Shown here one piece after another: positions 60,101 through 64,000 of a stretch of DNA of 64,000 bases. The first letter of the stretch is position 1; each line of letters starts with the position of its first letter. The notes beneath the pieces were generated by a model. The model ran no database searches. It was not told where the DNA came from and saw nothing but the letters and a program-made list of their open reading frames with translations. Source of the DNA: Acholoe squamosa (taxonomy: Eukaryota > Annelida > Polychaeta > Phyllodocida > Polynoidae); assembly GCA_949317995.1 (NCBI GenBank), contig OX439046.1, forward strand, positions 37,236,002 to 37,300,001. Direction: 5' to 3'. The position numbers and the translations under genes are program-made.

Positions 60101-60274
60101 CTTCACCCTCATCTACCTTTGACCATCTCCCCTCACTTCACCCTCTGTCTACCTTCCACCATCTCTGCGAAGTTCAAAGAATTTGTAAAGTAAGCACACT
60201 GTTCTCTATTTCAGGAATTCCTCAGTAACAAAGACATCGACACCATCAAAAGGCAGACCAAAGTGGAAGGAGTG
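48169..60274 (+). CDS. DARS2: DARS2, mitochondrial aspartyl-tRNA synthetase (5' 11 exons, runs off window)
   Basis: Exons: 48169-48262, 52545-52720, 53166-53264, 53572-53670, 54801-54924, 55247-55293, 55465-55536, 55811-55915, 56377-56556, 58049-58162, 60215-60274. Phases join to 390 codons of an enzyme of about 650. It charges mitochondrial tRNA-Asp with aspartate. Visible: an Arg/Leu-rich mitochondrial presequence ([15 protein letters not shown]), an OB-fold anticodon-binding domain ([35 protein letters not shown]), hinge [11 protein letters not shown], class II motif 1 region ([18 protein letters not shown]), [18 protein letters not shown], motif 2 (ARCYRDE...[14 protein letters not shown]) and [10 protein letters not shown]. 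Motif 3 and the C-terminus were not found and should lie beyond 64000. Introns hold several satellites and a foldback element. Confidence 0.95.
48416..48713. mobile_element. GTATAAGGCGC-family MITE, best-preserved copy, DARS2 intron 1
   Basis: CCGTAATCTCCCGCGTATAA followed by GGCGCA at the left is mirrored by TGCG-like CGCGCCTTATACGCGGGAGA and TTACGGTA at the right. It is embedded in a CTA/GTA-rich palindromic patch (ACTACTAGTAGTAGT, 48370-48415 and 48712-48735). No open frame. Confidence 0.85.
48903..49473. mobile_element. Foldback element, ~245 bp arms, DARS2 intron 1
   Basis: Left arm 48903 to about 49148 and right arm about 49226-49473 are inverted copies (for example AAATAACTTCTTCCCATAG against CTATGGGAAGAAGTTATTT; GTAAACATTCAAAATGGC against GCCATTTTGAATGTTTAC). 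Loop about 77 bp. Arms are diverged by perhaps 10% by eye. Confidence 0.85.
49550..49655. mobile_element. G-rich TIR element fragment
   Basis: Only one end (CTTGTTAAAAATATGACCAC plus TCCCC) and a C-run interior remain. Confidence 0.5.
49656..50940. other. DARS2 intron 1, nothing recognised
   Basis: No exon or clear repeat was found. Confidence 0.35.
50955..51860. repeat. ~20-bp satellite (GAACTTTATGGATCTTTATT), DARS2 intron 1
   Basis: More than 35 units of GAACTTTATGGATCTTTATT and variants, with a higher-order pattern in which GTTTATGTTCTTTGT interrupts every few units. It decays at its 3' end into GGGACCTTTT-type units (about 51790-51900). Confidence 0.92.
53678..54676. repeat. 42-bp minisatellite, ~24 copies, DARS2 intron 4
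   Basis: The unit is AGTGTGAGGTGTATAAGGGA plus TAGGACGACTGAGTGGATGA plus AT. It starts 7-16 nt after the exon 4 donor (AAG|GTACTC). Because 42 is a multiple of three and the unit lacks stops in one frame on each strand, both strands carry open frames of over 330 codons. Neither frame is continuous with exon 4, whose frame stops within the first unit. Confidence 0.96.
56028..56090 (-). repeat. Weak tRNA-like sequence, DARS2 intron 8
   Basis: On the minus strand GCGAGGTGCTTAGTTGGTGG (A-box-like) is followed by GGGAGATTCGAAGTGC (B-box-like). Stems do not pair well. Probably a SINE fragment. Confidence 0.3.
57030..57133. repeat. 34-bp tandem repeat, three copies
   Basis: Three near-identical units of AGAACATCCCTCCAGGGTGT plus GGTCTGTATCATAC in DARS2 intron 9. 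Confidence 0.95.
57885..58015. repeat. GTATAAGGCGC-family fragment
   Basis: CCGCACATAAGCCATGGCTG and GCGGCTTATACACAAG are degenerate inverted ends just upstream of DARS2 exon 10. Confidence 0.4.
58390..60165 (+). repeat. 35/36-bp pyrimidine-rich satellite, DARS2 intron 10
   Basis: There are three sub-blocks. About 58390-59080 has CTTTGACCATCTCCCCTCAC plus TTCACCCTCGTCTGC; about 59085-59465 has CCACCATCTCCACCCACTTC plus ACCCCCTGTCTACCTT; about 59690-60165 returns to the first type with CATCTAC. A 59465-59655 segment with the retroposon 3' end interrupts it. On the DARS2 sense strand the units contain no AG dinucleotide, and the array stops about 50 bp before the exon 11 acceptor. Confidence 0.95.
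59578..59655 (+). repeat. SINE/LINE-like 3' end with (CAAT)n tail, copy 2
   Basis: Nearly identical to 14847-14911, ending in AATCAATCAATCAATCAATC. It interrupts the pyrimidine satellite. Confidence 0.7.
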
Positions 60275-61137
60275 GTAAGTGATAAACAACTACTTACTAC
60301 CTACTTCTCTTTATTTTCAGAGCATTTGTATACAACTGATAGTCTAGACCAACCCCCGTGGGTCCGCTATCATAAACTTTGATGGGTTAGATCAAACACA
60401 CACATAAGTCATGTGATGGGTACCTTTTTACTGGATAACCCCACTTTTAAGGGACAAATTTGTTCCCATCTTATCAGCTCTTATTCACTGCATGTTTCCA
60501 GACCCAGTTCCAGTCCTGCTTGAAACGTATGATATTTTCATTTATATCATGCTTATATTGATGAGGGGCCTATTTTTGACAAAGAGATGCATATTATTAT
60601 ATAATAAATATGCAGGACTTTAGGGAGCGTTCATTATTTATGGCAGGGGGGGGTGAGAATCTCGTTCAGCAAATACCTGAAAATGAAGCGTCCCCCCCAT
60701 GTGAATATCCCAAAATGAACCGCCTCCCCCACAGAAATATCCAAAAATGAATTGCCCCCCTATGTGAATACCCCAAAATGCAGTGCCCCCCCCCCATTGT
60801 GAATACCCCAAAATAAAGCGCTGCCCCCCACTCATTACCGCTCACTATAATACACTAAAATTGATTCCCTCAATAGAAATATCCTAAAATCACTCTTCCC
60901 CTTAGCACATGAAATGGCACTTTCCTGTGCTAAGGGATTTTCCTTTCAACAACAATGCTGGCTACCTGAAGGCACATAGCACCTTACTATGTGTGCATCC
61001 CTTTATGTTGCTGCAAGCGTGTGTAGTAGAAGGTGTGAAAACTCCTGTAGACACAATCACTACCGATGGTGGTACCACTTACAAACATTGATTGTTGCCC
61101 CAATGGATGCCATTGTAAGTCCCCCTATATTCTATTT

Positions 61138-61503
61138 CATCAGACATACTAAAAAAATTCTGCCCCCCCCGCTCAAGGGGTCAAAATTCTTTTGACCCAC
61201 ACCTGAAGAGCCAAAAAGCATGTGCGAATGCGCCCTTTTAACCTATTCCGATGTAGCAGGTTATCCCATGGGCGTGGCCATTGCTGGAGCTTGTTACCAG
61301 TGAGTTCTACAGATAAGACCTACCAGATGGGGTACGGCCCCCGAGAGGACTGCAGTGAACAGTTGGGATCATCTCATTGGCTGATAATTAAACCTGCTAA
61401 GTCTGTATAGTAACGCTTGGGCTTTTTAGCTGAAAACAGGTGAAATTGTTTTGACCCCTCTGGTCAAAGGGTCGGAAAAACTCTTAAAAATGATCACTCC
61501 CTT
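61138..61503. mobile_element. G-rich TIR element, copy F (interrupted)
   Basis: CGAATGCGCCCTTTTAACCT and GGGCTTTTTAGCTGAAAACA plus GGTGAAATTGTTTTGACCCC are the family core; the right end is AAAATGATCACTCCCTTA. The core is split by the insertion at 61254-61400. Confidence 0.6.
61254..61400. mobile_element. Small MITE nested in the G-rich element
   Basis: TAGCAGGTTA at the left and TAAACCTGCTA at the right are inverted ends about 145 bp apart, placed exactly where the host element's CCTATAGTA motif is split. Confidence 0.6.
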
Positions 61504-62249
61504 AGCCCTCTGTATCCTGATAATACATACTTGTGAGCAGGTAAGGGGTAAAAGACATGCATGCGGGGGTATATGGATGATCGTTTCTGTTTGCCTACTC
61601 ACACTTTTGAATAAAAAATCTGCAAATTTAAGTACACACGCAAAATGTCTTTTTTACCTTTTCCGCAAACATTCATACACACGAAAATATCTATGTTTAC
61701 AGTAGATATTCTGAATTTGGGAGAATGCTATAAGTTGCACCTGATAAGGTTCTGATTGCCTAATAAAGTCTATACACTGCTTTCAATGTAATTAGCGCAC
61801 ATACCCTAATAGGTGCACATCCCTCTTTTAGACTAGGAATTATTGTGAAACCCTGTTCATAAGCCGATCTCAGTCATAAGCCAAGGCTAGAGTTTGGGAA
61901 AATATCATGAGCTGATTTCGGGTTGAAATTTCAAGAGGTTTAGAAAAACTCTGGCATATGACAAATACCAGTGCCCTAGAATAAAATATCCCCTTGCACG
62001 AATGTCCTAAAATGAAGCGCCCCCCCTACATGAATATCCAAATATGAAGTGCCTCCCCCACAGAAATACCCTAAAATAAAGTGCCTCCCCCTCGCAAATG
62101 TCCCAAAATGAGCTGCCCCCCCCTTGAAATGCTCACCCCCCCTGCCATAAATAATGAACGCTCCCTTAGATATATCCATCTCACCATACAGTAAACCAGG
62201 GACTGGTGTCATTTCCCTCCAGTGTACCAGTTTAGAACATAAACATGTC

Positions 62250-62340
62250 AAAATATGAAAAATGAGAAAATGATCACCCCGATATGAAGTATAGATTATA
62301 CTTCATATCGGGGTGATCATTTTCTCATTTTTCATATTTT
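62250..62340. repeat. Perfect hairpin, 44-bp arms, 3-nt loop
   Basis: 62250-62293 and 62297-62340 are exact reverse complements around a GAT loop. Left arm starts AAAATATGAAAAATGAGAAA and ends GATATGAAGTATA. Confidence 0.97.
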
Positions 62341-63585
62341 CATTATCATGTCAAGGCAATGTTTTCCCACAGGTAACCACCCTGTGACATAACTATATAT
62401 AGTGCTACACTGCTCTAGCTTACCAGGCCACTGCAGGAGGGAGTCCATGTATGAGAGAGCTCCTATGGGGCTTTTCCTCCAACACAAGGCACATTCTCAG
62501 GGTCAATAATCTTGAATAAATTTGGTTCTATTTGGGATAGGGACAAAATTCCAACGGTTTTATGATGCCTGTGAAGTTGGGCATCAGCAGAAAGAGGTAT
62601 AAAAAAGAATTCCGGTGGGATAATGCTACTAATAGTATAATTGAACGCGTGGTTGAGCCACTGCTTGCTATGTATATCATTCATATATGTTTCATTGCGA
62701 GTGAGTTCTACTGACTGAAGGAAACATATACATGTATCTAACATTATACATGGGAGATTCGATGTCCAATTTGTGAGAAATGATAGGGCTTTCACCCTTC
62801 CGTCTGGGCACTTCCCCACTGGAAACTCTCGGTAGCATGTCAATTCTTGCATGGGAATTACTGCTGAAATCTGTGTCCTACCCCTCATGGATATTTCATG
62901 CAAATGTTTCAGGGAAACATGAACAGAGTGGCATTTGCATTTCTATCTGACAGCCCTAAAACAGGGAAGTGTGTGCGTGACCGGAGTAAATATGACTCTT
63001 TCAGCTTAGAAAGCTTTCAGGACAAGTGAAATATTATTATGATTCTGAAATAAGGCTTACACATACTCCGCTTTCTTTTGATTTGATATGGCATAGGAAC
63101 AGAAATGTAATCAGATTTCAATACTTTAAAAGCCTGACAAAAAAGGGTTTGTATTTACATTTAAGACAGACAGACAGACAGAAACCCACAAACAAAAAAC
63201 ACGAGAAAGCAATGGAAGCATAAAAAGATGAAAAAACAACAACATTAACAAGAATGATATATGAATACTCATACATACAAAACAGGTATACCCAGACCAT
63301 AAATCAAAAAGGCCAAAATGTTCGTTCTGAAAGCAGAATTTGGGTAGTGGATACATGGGTTTGAGGTCCCGTCCTCTCACTATGGCCTCTAACCGCTCTT
63401 TGGCTAAACCCCCTCCCCCCTTTTCTACCCCACCATAACGCCCCCACCACAGCAATAACTACATACAACACACGCACGTACAACCCCTGCGGCTGCCCCT
63501 CCTGTCGCCAATATTTCACCTAGGTCCGCACAAGGTATGTTTATGATCATGCAGGGTTAAAAGGTCGGCCATGTGTTCTGCTTGC
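62341..63585. other. Non-coding (probably DARS2 intron), nothing recognised
   Basis: This contains a 146-codon minus-strand open frame (62463-62903) without family resemblance and a short (GACA)n run near 63164. The next DARS2 exon was searched for by eye and not found. Confidence 0.35.
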
Positions 63586-63589
63586 CATG

Positions 63590-64000
63590 TGGTACCTCAC
63601 AGAGCAGCCTACAGACAAGTACACAGAATAGCTCATAAAGCAGCCCACAGGCAAGTGCACAGACCAGCTCATATGCAAGCACACAGACGGCTTATAGATG
63701 GCTTGTAGAGCAGCCCACAGGCAAGCACACAGAATAGCTCATAGAGTAGTCCACAGGCAAGCACACAGAATAGCTCATAGAGTAGCCCACAGGCAAGCAC
63801 ACAGAATAGCTCATAGAGTTGCCCACAGGCAAGCACACAGAATAGCTCATAGAGTAACCCACAGGCAAGCACACAGAATAGCTCATAGAGTTGCCCACAG
63901 GCAAGCACACAGAATAGCTCATAGAGTAGCCCACAGGCAAGCACACAGAATAGCTCATAGAGTAGCCCACAGGCAAGCACACAGAATAGCTCATAGAGTA
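63590..64000. repeat. 36-bp minisatellite, continues past window end
   Basis: The unit is ACAGGCAAGCACACAGAATA plus GCTCATAGAGTAGCCC. About ten copies are seen, more diverged at the left edge and nearly identical towards 64000. Because the unit is a multiple of three, open frames of over 100 codons arise on the minus strand; they are artefacts. Confidence 0.95.

Larger units (their letters stand above)
60620..62168. mobile_element. TIR pair (AGGGAGCGTTCATTATTTAT), possible 1.55-kb element
   Basis: AGGGAGCGTTCATTATTTAT plus GGCAGGGGGGG at 60621 is mirrored by CCCCCCTGCCATAAATAATG plus AACGCTCCCT ending near 62166. Next to each end lie arrays of ~30-bp CCCCACAGAAATATCC/AAAATGAA-type units in the same orientation. 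Either one element with other insertions inside, or two truncated copies. Confidence 0.6.

Noticed and set aside
58390..60165. Candidate CRISPR-like array
   Set aside because: Units are contiguous tandem copies without unique spacers, in a eukaryotic intron.
62463..62903. 146-codon minus-strand open frame
   Set aside because: No domain, repeat or splice support; this length is expected by chance in 64 kb of such composition.
63590..64000. 100-codon repeated frames, possible secreted repeat protein
   Set aside because: The 36-bp minisatellite keeps several frames open; there is no signal sequence or flanking exon.

Overview
The window is nuclear DNA from an animal. It has many short coding exons with GT/AG introns, protein families restricted to or typical of animals (SURF1, TRUB2, mitochondrial aspartyl-tRNA synthetase, BTB/C2H2 zinc-finger), about 60% A+T by eye, many MITE-like elements, a Penelope-like retroelement and many minisatellites. 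The repeat style suits a marine invertebrate (lancelet, echinoderm, hemichordate or mollusc), but the sequence alone does not fix the species.

Five multi-exon genes are supported by splice sites whose phases join without a break. (1) + strand, 5072-8448: a small, unrecognised type II membrane protein of about 237 aa. (2) - strand, 25823 down to 13932: SURF1, the cytochrome c oxidase assembly factor, complete in ten exons (280 aa); its 5.5 kb first intron holds a 5'-truncated Penelope-like element on the opposite strand. (3) + strand, 28992-33921: TRUB2, a mitochondrial pseudouridine synthase homologue, eight exons (317 aa), with proline where the family has its catalytic aspartate. (4) - strand, 46456 down to 38264: a 1,918-aa putative transcription factor with an N-terminal repeat region, five TTF/BED-like fingers (all CX2C-X25-HX5H), a BTB domain and seven C2H2 fingers. 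I know of no described family with this domain order, and it is the most interesting item here. (5) + strand, 48169 to beyond 60274: the 5' part of DARS2 (11 exons, 390 aa), cut off at the window edge.

Layout: SURF1 and TRUB2 are divergent, about 3.2 kb apart. TRUB2 and the BTB gene converge on a satellite-rich 4 kb gap. The BTB gene and DARS2 are head to head across a compact region with ETS-like and YY1-like motifs, which looks like a bidirectional promoter. Three of the five genes (SURF1, TRUB2, DARS2) are nuclear genes for mitochondrial proteins: complex IV assembly, mitochondrial RNA modification and mitochondrial tRNA charging. No sequence link between them beyond proximity was found.

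The rest is accessory DNA: at least five inverted-repeat transposon families (some nested), two large foldback elements, a perfect 44-bp-arm hairpin, tRNA-derived fragments, and tandem arrays with units of about 20, 29, 34, 35, 36, 42 and 100 bp, mostly in introns. All exon models were derived by eye from splice sites, frame and family resemblance, without transcripts or database searches.
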